A stretch of DNA of 7,554 bases from JBOGFI01 sp050743365 (lineage in GTDB: Bacteria; Actinomycetota; Acidimicrobiia; IMCC26256; JACDBD01): positions 1 through 7,554 of the forward strand of contig JBOGFI010000087.1 of the NCBI GenBank assembly GCA_050743365.1, read 5' to 3'. Positions within the stretch are counted from its first letter, which is position 1. Each line of letters begins with the position of its first letter. Positions 1 to 6,291 of the stretch are shown piece by piece. The translations under genes were made by a program, and so were the position numbers. A model generated the notes under the pieces. It searched no databases, had not been told where the DNA came from, and saw only the letters and a program-made list of their open reading frames with translations.

Positions 1-432
1 CTCGCCATCGCCCGCGGCCTGCCCGACGACGGGTACCTGCTGTGCTGCGACGTCAGCGAGGAGTGGACGGCCGTCGCCCGCCGTCACTGGGAGCGGGCGG
101 GCGTCGCCCACAAGATCGAGCTGCGGCTCGCGCCCGCGCTCGACACGTTGCGGGCGCTCCCCGCCCAGGAGGCATTCGACCTCGCGTTCATCGACGCCGA
201 CAAGAGGAGCTACGCGCAGTACTACGAGGAGCTCCTCACCCGCCTCCGTCCCAACGGGGTGATCCTGGTCGACAACACGCTCTGGATGGGCACGGTCGTC
301 GACCCGTCGGTGACCGACGACGACACCGAGGCCATCCGCGCCTTCAACGACCGCGTGGCCGCCGACGAGCGCGTCGACTGCGTCATGCTGGCGGTGAGCG
401 ATGGGCTGACCCTGCTGCGGAAACGCGCGTGA
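1..432 (+). CDS. Cation-dependent SAM O-methyltransferase (caffeoyl-CoA OMT-like, family 3), 5'-truncated
   Basis: The frame is open from base 1 to a TGA at 430-432 and gives 143 residues. They match the C-terminal two thirds of the small class I O-methyltransferases of the caffeoyl-CoA/catechol type (usually about 215-225 residues), so roughly 70-75 residues lie left of the window. Visible landmarks are LARGLPDD-like sequence after the missing glycine-rich SAM loop, an acidic strand end CDVSEE that would bind the SAM ribose, FIDADK (Asp65 of the visible part) and VDNTLW (Asp91, Asn92). In the family, the two Asp and the Asn hold the divalent metal that orients a catechol-like hydroxyl. The substrate is unknown; bacterial members methylate diverse vicinal phenols. 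It is cytosolic, with no membrane segment. It converges with the glycosyltransferase gene, and the two coding regions overlap by 50 bp at their 3' ends. Family assignment is firm; substrate is not. Confidence 0.93.
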   Translation, partial: LAIARGLPDDGYLLCCDVSEEWTAVARRHWERAGVAHKIELRLAPALDTLRALPAQEAFDLAFIDADKRSYAQYYEELLTRLRPNGVILVDNTLWMGTVVDPSVTDDDTEAIRAFNDRVAADERVDCVMLAVSDGLTLLRKRA

Positions 433-1711
433 CGGGCGCAGGCGTCCTGCGCTCGGCTCCGCTTCGACCCCGGGCGCGAGCGACGCCGGCCACGTGCACG
501 ATGGCGACGGAGGCGGCCACGAGCAGGACCGGCTCGGCCGATGCCCGGAATCGCGGCTTGCCGTAGACGAGGACCCCGGTGAGGGTCACCGCCACGAGCA
601 CCGCGACCAGGGGAAGGACCTGGGTCCGACGACGGACGAGCAGCACGAACCCGTACACGGTCAACAACGCCAGCGGTACGTACACGAACCAGGCGAACAC
701 CTGCCAGCCGAAGATTCGGCTCTCCACGGTCTCCCGTCGGGACTCGCCGACGGGATCGTAGAGTCCCCACAACCGTAAGACGCGGACCGCCGCGACGATC
801 GGCATACGGAGCTCGTGGTCCAGGGCGTAGTCGATCCCGTCTTGCTGGAGGGTGTCGGTCAAGGCGAGCTCGTCGAGCTCATCCTCGTTCGGCCGCACGG
901 TGCAAGCGTGCTCCCACGAGCCGATTCTGGGTCCGTAGTAGGTGGAGGGGCAGTTGGCACCCGCGATGGCCGTGGCCACATCCAGCGTCGCCAGCGTGGG
1001 CCGTCCGAGACGGGCCTCGTTGCGCAGCACCCATGGTCCGACGACGAGGGCGACCGCGAGAAGGGCGGTGCCGGTCAACAGCAGACGCCGGGTCGGGGCC
1101 AGACCCCGGGCGAGCAAGCCCGCCGGCGCGATCAGAAGCGGGACGAGCAGGATCCCGTCGCCCCGTGCGAGCACGCTGCCACCAACCAGTGCGCCGACCA
1201 CCGCCCAGTGCAGGAGGGTCGGCCGTTCCAGCGCGCGATACACGGCCAACACGCTGGCAGTCACGAGCGGCACGTAGATCGTCTCGCTCATGATGGAAGC
1301 ATCGATCGCGATCAGCACGGGGTACACCGCGGCCAGGCACGCGGCGCACAGGCCCACCACGGGCCCTCCGACACGCCGACCCAGGTAACCGAGGAGCACC
1401 ACGGTGACGGCGCCGGTCACGCAGCCGACGAGCTGGAACGTGAGGCTCGTGTGACCGACGGTCTTGTTGACCACGGCGAGAAAACCGGGGTAGAGGGGGG
1501 GACGGAAGGCGGTCGGAACGGAGACGCCCCGACCGAAGAAGCGCCCGGGGTCGACGAAGCCGTCGCCGGAGGCGATCGTCGCCGACACGAGCTCGTACCA
1601 CACCGCGTCGAGACCGAACTTGATGTCCCGGCCCAGGGCGAGCACATAGGCGACACGAACGCCGAACGCCACCGCGGCCACGGCAGCGAGGCGGCGGGTG
1701 AAGCGGCTCAT
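383..1711 (-). CDS. Polytopic GT-C type glycosyltransferase (GT39/PMT_2-like)
   Basis: A 442-residue integral membrane protein that probably transfers a sugar from a polyprenyl-phosphate donor to an acceptor on the outer face of the membrane. I count about nine or ten hydrophobic helices (roughly 8-27, 92-110, 115-137, 141-160, 167-200, 209-228, 336-358, 366-383, 394-410). The first outside loop has the family layout: an acidic residue (Asp35 in GLDAVWYE), then FRPPLYPGFLA at 70-80. PWVLRN (226-231) and YGKPRFRASAEP (383-394) are also typical of bacterial members. Cys254 and Cys270 fall in the large loop after residue 231 and may form a disulfide, which supports an outside location. The ATG at 1711 starts just before the first helix; no clear ribosome site precedes it, and an in-frame TTG at 1726 is possible. 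The last 30 residues or so are a hydrophilic Arg/Ala/Pro tail running antisense into the neighbouring methyltransferase gene. It lies 68 bp after the sulfatase-fold gene and is probably cotranscribed with it. Donor and acceptor are unknown. Confidence 0.88.
   Translation of the reverse strand: MSRFTRRLAAVAAVAFGVRVAYVLALGRDIKFGLDAVWYELVSATIASGDGFVDPGRFFGRGVSVPTAFRPPLYPGFLAVVNKTVGHTSLTFQLVGCVTGAVTVVLLGYLGRRVGGPVVGLCAACLAAVYPVLIAIDASIMSETIYVPLVTASVLAVYRALERPTLLHWAVVGALVGGSVLARGDGILLVPLLIAPAGLLARGLAPTRRLLLTGTALLAVALVVGPWVLRNEARLGRPTLATLDVATAIAGANCPSTYYGPRIGSWEHACTVRPNEDELDELALTDTLQQDGIDYALDHELRMPIVAAVRVLRLWGLYDPVGESRRETVESRIFGWQVFAWFVYVPLALLTVYGFVLLVRRRTQVLPLVAVLVAVTLTGVLVYGKPRFRASAEPVLLVAASVAIVHVAGVARARGRSGAERRTPAPVTRVSAAGSAHRSPPA
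436..452. terminator. GC-rich stem-loop just after the O-methyltransferase stop
   Basis: A perfect 7-bp inverted repeat, GCGCAGG and CCTGCGC, with a 3-base loop (CGT), begins 4 bases after the TGA of the plus-strand gene. Its position suits a transcription end signal, but no T-run follows on either strand, so it is not a classical intrinsic terminator. It also lies inside the coding region of the convergent gene, where it encodes part of a low-complexity C-terminal tail. It could equally be a chance palindrome in GC-rich DNA. Confidence 0.35.
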
Positions 1712-1779
1712 CCGGTAAGCGATCAACCGGCCGCACCGTAACGCGGCTGCGGCGCTCGTCGGCTGCGCGGAGCGTCGGG
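1712..1779. other. Intergenic gap between sulfatase-fold gene and glycosyltransferase gene
   Basis: This 68-bp stretch separates two minus-strand genes. I see no convincing -10/-35 pair, no strong Shine-Dalgarno before the ATG at 1711, and only a weak 5-bp hairpin (CGCTC at 1753-1757 with GAGCG at 1770-1774). It is short enough for read-through transcription from the upstream genes. Confidence 0.5.
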
Positions 1780-3912
1780 CTATGTCGGGCTGAGCGGGCT
1801 GAGCTCGACGCCGCCCGCCCGCTCCCGGAGCAGGAACACCGCCACGTCGTTGCGGCCGTCGTGCCAGAGCCGCTCGGGCGGCACCGCCGCGAGCTGGACG
1901 CCCTCGGTACGACGGGCGATCCGGGTCGTCGCCGCGATCGTGCCGTTGACCGCCACCGCCACGACGGGATCGGAGGAGTCGTCGACGCCGTCGACCGTGC
2001 CCCACACCTCGCCGGGGAGGATGCCGCTCGACGCGTCGACATCGTCGAAGCGCTCGGGCCGAGCGAGCTGCACGGTGCCCGCGGGCTCGGTCGACACCGT
2101 GAGCTCCTCGACGCGTCTCCCCACGAGCTCGGGGTGTGGACCGAACCGGTGCAGCGCCCACTCGGGATCGCCCGCGCCCCGGGACCGGTCGATGGTGTGC
2201 TCGCGCAGGTAGGCGTTGCCGGCGTGAGCGTCGACCGCCCGGCGGGTGCCGGGCTTCTCGGTACCGCCCCGGGACCACGAGTGGAGAAACTCCTTGGTGG
2301 ATCCGGGCCGGGTGCGCGTCCCCACCGCCGAGATGCCGTCGGCCCTCCACGGCAGGTCGGCGCCGATGAGGTCGGCGATGGTGGGAACGATGTCGATCGT
2401 CTCCACGTTGCGGTCGCTCACCGCGCCCGCCGCGAGGGCAGGCGCGCGGATGAACAGGGGCACCCACACGAGCTCGGGCCAGGCGGGCTGGATCTCGTCG
2501 GCGTCGGCCCCGCGGCTGCCCTGCCCCGGCTGGAAGGCGATGCCGTGGTCGGCGGTGACGACCACGGTCGCGTCGTCCCACAGGCCCTGCTCCCTCAGCC
2601 GGTCGATCAGCCGCCCGAGCAACGCGTCGACGTACTGGAGCTGGAGCAGGTGACGCTGCCGGGCCACGGTGACGAGGTCGGCGTCGGTCGTCCAGGTGTC
2701 GCGGCCGCCGCGGAAGCCGGGGACGCCCTCATGGTCGTAGGTGACGCCCGACGGGTAGAAGCGCCACGGGCCGTGAGGCAGCAGGAGATGCAGGAGGTGC
2801 AGCGACGGGTCGCCGGTGGGCTCGATCCCCTCGAGGAACGTCTCGAAGCGGGCGGGCATGTTCGCCCGGGCCGCCATGCGAGCGCCCTTGGAGAAGTGGG
2901 TGTCGCCGCGTGCGGGCCCGCCCGCCGGCTCCTCGACGAGGGTCTCGGTCGGATCGGTCGCGTCCTCGGCCGGCGACGACACCTCGCTCCACACGGCGCG
3001 CGCGTCGTCGAGCAGTCGGGGCGTGGCCGCCGATCGGTCGGCGCCCCGGGAGCAGATGTTCGGGGGGCACAGGCGCGTGATCGCCTCGTCGGCGTCGATG
3101 TCGTAGCTGCCCGCGAGCCAGGTGAACAGGTTCTGGGGGTAGCTGTCCGAGATCGGGATCTCCTCGCCGCTGGGATAGCGGCCCGTGAGGATGGCGGGAA
3201 CGGCGTAGAACGAGCGCAGCGCGACGGTCGTCGCGTTGCGGTACCACGTGCTCGCCCCGGCGAGCTCGGCGAAGTGGGGGAAGAGCTCGGCGTCGATCGT
3301 CCCGTCGGACCTCATGATCGACGCCAGCGGGAGCTCGTCGAGGACGAGCATCACCACCGGGGCCTCGGTCTTCGGCTCGAACGCGTGCGCAGGCGTGACC
3401 TCTCCGGCGCGCATGAGCTCGGCGACGGGCGACGTGGCGAGGAACAGCGCCACGAACACCGCCGGCGCGACCGAGGCGTAGCGGATCCAGAGCCGGAGCC
3501 CGGTCGTCTGCAGGTACAAGCCTCCGAACGCCGCGCCGGTCGCGACCGCCACCAGCACCAGGGGGGTGTCGTGCAGGTCGGTCACCTTCTTCACGACCTG
3601 GACCGCGAGCATGCCGAACAGCACGCTCAGTACCGCCGCCTGCGCCCAGCGGCGAGCCCGCGCCCCGAGCACGTTGGTCAGGGAGGCGCCGGCGGCGAGC
3701 GCGAGCGGCGGCACCAGGCCGACCACCAGCGCGAACCCGACGATGTCGCCGCGGTCGGCGCCCCGGAACAGGAACGTCTCCGGGCTGCGGCCGAACACGT
3801 CGAGCACCGGCTGGGCCACCACGAAGCCGGTGAGGGCGAGGATCTCGAGGAAGTAGCGCAGCTCGGCCCGGACGCGAGAGCGCATCCCGCTGCGGGCGGG
3901 TGCTTCCGTCAT
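1780..3912 (-). CDS. Membrane-anchored alkaline phosphatase/sulfatase-superfamily enzyme
   Basis: A 710-residue protein with about five N-terminal membrane helices (near 23-42, 56-77, 90-108, 117-135, 148-166) followed by a catalytic domain that should face outside, the plan of lipoteichoic acid synthase and phosphoethanolamine transferases. Superfamily metal and active-site landmarks are VLDELP (Asp192, Glu193), TVALRSFYAVPAILTGRYP (225-247 region, Ser234 at the expected nucleophile position), LLLPHGPW (His380) and VVTADHG (Asp455, His456). The CxPxR signature of formylglycine sulfatases is absent, so a phospho-transfer or phosphodiester reaction is more likely than sulfate ester cleavage. 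Cys282 and Cys287 could pair outside the cell. After about residue 610 there is a beta-rich C-terminal domain (VAVAVNGTIAATT, then RLWHDGRNDVAVFLL) seen in other bacterial sulfatase-like membrane proteins. The ATG overlaps the stop of the upstream methyltransferase gene as ATGA and has no good ribosome site of its own, so it is probably made by translational coupling. Met10 is an alternative start. The substrate is unknown; an envelope glycan or lipid is my inference. Confidence 0.9.
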   Translation of the reverse strand: MTEAPARSGMRSRVRAELRYFLEILALTGFVVAQPVLDVFGRSPETFLFRGADRGDIVGFALVVGLVPPLALAAGASLTNVLGARARRWAQAAVLSVLFGMLAVQVVKKVTDLHDTPLVLVAVATGAAFGGLYLQTTGLRLWIRYASVAPAVFVALFLATSPVAELMRAGEVTPAHAFEPKTEAPVVMLVLDELPLASIMRSDGTIDAELFPHFAELAGASTWYRNATTVALRSFYAVPAILTGRYPSGEEIPISDSYPQNLFTWLAGSYDIDADEAITRLCPPNICSRGADRSAATPRLLDDARAVWSEVSSPAEDATDPTETLVEEPAGGPARGDTHFSKGARMAARANMPARFETFLEGIEPTGDPSLHLLHLLLPHGPWRFYPSGVTYDHEGVPGFRGGRDTWTTDADLVTVARQRHLLQLQYVDALLGRLIDRLREQGLWDDATVVVTADHGIAFQPGQGSRGADADEIQPAWPELVWVPLFIRAPALAAGAVSDRNVETIDIVPTIADLIGADLPWRADGISAVGTRTRPGSTKEFLHSWSRGGTEKPGTRRAVDAHAGNAYLREHTIDRSRGAGDPEWALHRFGPHPELVGRRVEELTVSTEPAGTVQLARPERFDDVDASSGILPGEVWGTVDGVDDSSDPVVAVAVNGTIAATTRIARRTEGVQLAAVPPERLWHDGRNDVAVFLLRERAGGVELSPLSPT

Positions 3913-5309
3913 GGCGTCGGTGTGGCCAGGTAGAGCGTGCGGCTCCCGCCTGGGAGCTCCTCGCGCCGCTCGACGGTGAACCGCCGCTCGAGCAGGGGCT
4001 CGAAGGTGTTGAGCCGGTAGTCGCGGTGGAGGCCGGGGGGCTTGTTGGCGAGGAGACGCTCCGCCATGGGGTCGTGCGGAGCCACGAACTCCACGACGAC
4101 GGTCGCCTCCAGCGACCGGAGCCAGGCCACCACCTCGGGCAACGGGACGTTGGCCGCGATGGCGAGGTGGTGCACGAGCGCGAGGCCGAGCACGAGGTCG
4201 GGTCGGTCGCGGTCGGTGAAGGCGCGCCGCTCGGCGTTGCGCCAGCCCCGCCCGGGCGAGGGGTCGACGAGGTTCATGACCAGCGGCAGCACGTTGGCGG
4301 GCCCGTCGCGGCGCAGTGACCGGTACAGCTCGTCGACGACCACGTCGTCGGCATCGACCGCGACGACGTAGCGCGCGTACTGGGCGGCGATGCGCGCGAA
4401 CGCGCCGTCGTTGCACCCGAGATCCCACACCAGGCCCGGGCGTCGGGCCTCGATCGCGGACCGCACGAAGCGCTCCTTGGCGTCGCGGTCGGCGTCGGTG
4501 TACGAGCAGGTGTCTCGGTACGCGGCCCAGCTCGACTCCGAGCGCTTCGACCGCAGGCTGCGCACGAGCTTGACCAGCTTCCTCGCGGTCGCCTTGGTGA
4601 GCTCGCTGCCGAACCCGGCGTTGCTGAGGTCCTGCTTCACCGACTGGGTGCTGCGAGTGACCCGACCCTCGATGACGCTGTGGAGATAGACGTTGCGGAA
4701 CACACCCTTCTCGAACCGGCGTCGGCCCGGGAACAGACGCCGCATGTCGCCGGGCTCGAGGCCCTCGAGGTCACCGAGGAGGAACCGCTGGAACGGTACG
4801 CCGAGGTGGGCCTCGAGCAACAGCGGGTAGAGGAAGGTCCGGCAGAACTGGCGGTAGCCCGCCCACGGGCCGCCGCCCCGCTCGAACGACCCGATGTCGA
4901 TGAAGACCGGCGACGCGCCTTGCCACTGCACGTTGAACGCGTACCCGTCCTTCATCGTCATCCCGTCGTCGAGGGCGGCGAGCAGGACCTCGAGCTGGAG
5001 CACGGCGGCGTCGCGCAGCATCTCGAAGGTCCACTCGTAGGGGTACGACACGAACGGGATGCGCTCGTGCTCGAGCACGAGCGCATAGCGCGACCACGCC
5101 TCGTCGTCGGGCAGCGCGGCGCGGTCGACGACGGTCGTCGCGATCGCCTTGCCGTCGGCGAGCAGGCGGGGGAAGAACTCGCTCTCGGCGAGGAGTGCCC
5201 AGTCGGCGGCACCCTGCTCGCTGAGTCCGCGCAGCACCCGTCCGTTCGAGTAGAAGACGCTCGACGCCGGGTCCCGGAACGACGCCGGCTCGCTCTGGAG
5301 CTCGGTCAT
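3909..5309 (-). CDS. Kinase-like domain fused to class I SAM-dependent methyltransferase (NoeA-like family)
   Basis: A 466-residue soluble protein with two parts. Residues 290-466 are a Rossmann methyltransferase: LVWDLGCNDGAFARIAA (293-309) is the SAM-binding loop, VVAVDADD (315-322) carries the acidic ribose-binding residue, LGLALVHHLA (374-383) is motif IV, and VVVEFVAPHD (404-413) follows as in nodulation-type NoeA-like methyltransferases. Residues 60-180 hold a second conserved block: LEHERIPFVSYPYEW (79-93), MKDGYAFNVQW (119-129), VFIDIGSFE (135-143) and PWAGYRQFCRTFLYPLLL (148-165). Asp121-x4-Asn126 followed by Asp138-x-Gly140 has the spacing of a kinase or aminoglycoside phosphotransferase catalytic loop and metal-binding motif, but I see no convincing ATP-loop lysine. 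The start at 5309 is the only ATG before the conserved block and follows the small YLDAGSGS gene by 27 bp in the same frame. It ends in an ATGA overlap with the sulfatase-fold gene. It probably modifies a glycan or lipid precursor in the cytoplasm; the target is unknown. Confidence 0.9.
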   Translation of the reverse strand: MTELQSEPASFRDPASSVFYSNGRVLRGLSEQGAADWALLAESEFFPRLLADGKAIATTVVDRAALPDDEAWSRYALVLEHERIPFVSYPYEWTFEMLRDAAVLQLEVLLAALDDGMTMKDGYAFNVQWQGASPVFIDIGSFERGGGPWAGYRQFCRTFLYPLLLEAHLGVPFQRFLLGDLEGLEPGDMRRLFPGRRRFEKGVFRNVYLHSVIEGRVTRSTQSVKQDLSNAGFGSELTKATARKLVKLVRSLRSKRSESSWAAYRDTCSYTDADRDAKERFVRSAIEARRPGLVWDLGCNDGAFARIAAQYARYVVAVDADDVVVDELYRSLRRDGPANVLPLVMNLVDPSPGRGWRNAERRAFTDRDRPDLVLGLALVHHLAIAANVPLPEVVAWLRSLEATVVVEFVAPHDPMAERLLANKPPGLHRDYRLNTFEPLLERRFTVERREELPGGSRTLYLATPTP

Positions 5310-5321
5310 GCCCCTCGGGGC
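5310..5321 (-). promoter_or_regulatory. Ribosome site of the methyltransferase gene inside a small hairpin
   Basis: On the minus strand the bases just before the ATG read GCCCCGAGGGGC. The purine run GAGGGG is the only Shine-Dalgarno-like sequence, and it sits just one base from the start codon, closer than usual. It can also fold on itself (GCCC pairing with GGGC around a CGAG loop). Masking of this kind would favour translation by ribosomes arriving from the small gene just upstream. The hairpin is only 4 bp, so this is a suggestion. Confidence 0.35.
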
Positions 5322-5336
5322 GAAGGCGATGGCGCG

Positions 5337-5534
5337 TCAGGCGTCATCGCTGGCGGCGGCGGCGGCCTTGACGGTCTCGGCGTCCTTGGCCGCGCGGCGC
5401 CGCTTGGGAGAGAGCAGGAGGCCGAGCCGGCGGAACCCCGTCTTGAACACCACGGCGACGCCGGCGAAGCCGGCGACGATCGCCGACGCGATGAGGCTGC
5501 CGGAGCCGGCGTCCAGGTACGCGAGGGTGCGCAT
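5337..5534 (-). CDS. Small one-helix membrane protein with YLDAGSGS motif
   Basis: A 65-residue protein beginning MRTLAYLDAGSGS, then one hydrophobic helix (about 13-33), then a basic stretch (KTGFRR, SPKRRR) and an Ala-rich acidic end. By the positive-inside rule the short N-terminus with the motif faces outside and the basic tail faces the cytoplasm. I recall similar small proteins with a YLDPGSGS-type start near polysaccharide and sulfatase-like genes in many bacteria, without an assigned function; this is memory, not a search. The ATG at 5534 is preceded by AAAGGGGAGCAC, a strong ribosome site. An in-frame ATG at 5567 would add 11 residues but has no such site. It is the first gene of a compact set, 27 bp before the methyltransferase gene and in the same frame. 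It may be an assembly factor or small subunit for the membrane enzyme encoded two genes later; that is inference. Confidence 0.78.
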   Translation of the reverse strand: MRTLAYLDAGSGSLIASAIVAGFAGVAVVFKTGFRRLGLLLSPKRRRAAKDAETVKAAAAASDDA

Positions 5535-5546
5535 GTGCTCCCCTTT
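5535..5546 (-). promoter_or_regulatory. Ribosome binding site fixing the start of the small membrane protein
   Basis: The minus strand reads AAAGGGGAGCAC directly before the ATG at 5534. The purine run is a good match to the 16S anti-Shine-Dalgarno sequence and lies 3-7 bases from the start, which decides for this ATG over the one 33 bases upstream. Part of the site can pair with CCC at 5548-5550 around a GAAA loop. Confidence 0.65.
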
Positions 5547-5562
5547 CGGGATTTCGTACCCG

Positions 5563-5591
5563 AGCATACGTGCAGAGTGAACGGCAGGGAA
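5563..5591 (-). promoter_or_regulatory. Possible promoter for the small-protein/methyltransferase/sulfatase-fold operon
   Basis: The minus strand carries TATGCT (5568-5563), a fair -10 element, in the only sizeable gap upstream of the four-gene series. At 17 bp spacing the -35 position reads TTCCCT (5591-5586), which matches TTGACA at only three of six positions. GTGAAC boxes lie in the spacer and just upstream, so a regulated promoter with a weak -35 is possible. The -10 overlaps the alternative ATG at 5567, another reason to prefer the downstream start. Confidence 0.35.
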
Positions 5592-5616
5592 GGACAGGTG
5601 AACATCCCGGTGAACA
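5577..5616. repeat. Three GTGAAC boxes, two as a perfect 8-bp direct repeat
   Basis: On the plus strand GGTGAACA occurs at 5597-5604 and again at 5609-5616, separated by TCCC, and a third GTGAAC lies at 5577-5582. Box starts are 12 and 21 bases apart, roughly one and two helical turns, so proteins bound to them would lie on similar faces. They cover most of the gap between the ligase-partner gene and the small membrane-protein gene and surround the possible promoter. An operator for an unidentified regulator is the likeliest reading; chance is not excluded. Confidence 0.5.
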
Positions 5617-5625
5617 CTCGTCTCG

Positions 5626-6291
5626 TCAGGCGAGCACGATGGTCCCGGGCGCCGCGACCCGGCCGTGCACGCCGGTGCGTAAGCGCTCGGCGGGCGTGAG
5701 CCGAGGCGCGAGGTTCGTGACCACGATCTCACCGCCGTCGTGTCGTGCCTCCCAGCGCCCGGCGTCGTAGGTGAGGCTCCCCGGCGCCTCCTCCCAGGCG
5801 CTGGTGGGCCCGAGCTTGACCCACCGGCGGGCCTCGAGCCCGGCGGCGGCCAGCGCCGCCTGCGCCACCTCGTCGGCGGTCGCGATCGCGGGAACGGGGC
5901 CGAACACGTCGGCGGGGTCGCGCCCGAGCTCGCCGACGCCCTCGAGCACGGCGCCGTTCACCCCGACGACCGCCGTCGGCTCCAGCTGACGGATCAGCGA
6001 CGCGGTCCGGAAGGCATCGGCCGGCGTGGCGTCGGCCGACGAGTAGAGGGCGCCGACGTGCCCTGCCGCCTTCTCGAGCGGCACGACGTGGATCGCCTCC
6101 GACAACCGCGACACGATGAGCACGAGGTCGCCCGCGCCCAAGCCCAGGGCTGCAAGGCGCGCCGCCTGCGACTCGGCTTCGTCGTCGATGTCGCGCGCCG
6201 CGACCGGCCACGGCGTCACCTCGCCGTCGACCACCAGCCGGCCGACGCCCCAGACGCGCGGCGCGTCCTCGTACGCCGCCGCGAACGTCAT
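5626..6291 (-). CDS. Small protein resembling a reduced adenylate-forming (ANL) enzyme, partner of the PaaK-like ligase
   Basis: A 221-residue soluble protein that I do not recognise as a named family. Residues 36-116 resemble the N-terminal subdomain of acyl-CoA synthetases: an Ala/Leu-rich helix, then LGLGAGDLVLIVSRLSEA (49-66), then PLEKAAGHVGALYSSADATP (71-90) and RTASLIRQLEPTAVVG (95-110). Residues 186-212 (DGGEIVVTNLAPRLTP, then RLRTGVHGRV) recall the GE-(L/I)-VVTNL...RY-(R/K)-TGD stretch of PaaK-type ligases. The phosphate loop and the catalytic lysine region are missing, so it is probably not a ligase by itself. Its ATG overlaps the TGA of the ligase gene as ATGA, pointing to coupled synthesis in fixed ratio and to a protein complex. 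It could be a regulatory or structural subunit, or a domain remnant kept for another role. Confidence 0.78.
   Translation of the reverse strand: MTFAAAYEDAPRVWGVGRLVVDGEVTPWPVAARDIDDEAESQAARLAALGLGAGDLVLIVSRLSEAIHVVPLEKAAGHVGALYSSADATPADAFRTASLIRQLEPTAVVGVNGAVLEGVGELGRDPADVFGPVPAIATADEVAQAALAAAGLEARRWVKLGPTSAWEEAPGSLTYDAGRWEARHDGGEIVVTNLAPRLTPAERLRTGVHGRVAAPGTIVLA

Noticed and set aside
815..1741. A 308-codon plus-strand frame opposite the glycosyltransferase
   Set aside because: It is a Gly/His/Arg/Gln-rich translation without motif or membrane helix; the opposite strand gives a typical polytopic enzyme.
1712..2581. N-terminal extension of the glycosyltransferase frame by about 290 codons
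   Set aside because: The extension overlaps the sulfatase-fold gene in another frame and reads as Arg-rich low-complexity sequence. The recognisable membrane protein begins at the ATG at 1711.
1780..3912. A true formylglycine-dependent sulfatase
   Set aside because: No CxPxR or SxPxR modification motif is present at the nucleophile segment or elsewhere in the catalytic domain.
1861..3933. A 690-codon open frame on the plus strand opposite the sulfatase-fold gene
   Set aside because: Its translation is Arg/Gly/Ala/His-rich with no domain or hydrophobic pattern, while the minus strand carries clear catalytic motifs over the same bases. Long antisense frames are expected when third codon positions are almost all G or C.
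5546..5563. Intrinsic terminator between the ligase-partner gene and the small-protein gene
   Set aside because: The inverted repeat TCGGG/CCCGA has a 5-bp stem and an 8-base loop, no T-run follows it, and it lies just upstream of the ribosome site of the small gene rather than close to the end of the partner gene.
4680..5699. A 339-codon plus-strand frame opposite the methyltransferase and small-protein genes
   Set aside because: It spans two real genes and the intergenic gap and has no family resemblance; it is a compositional artefact.
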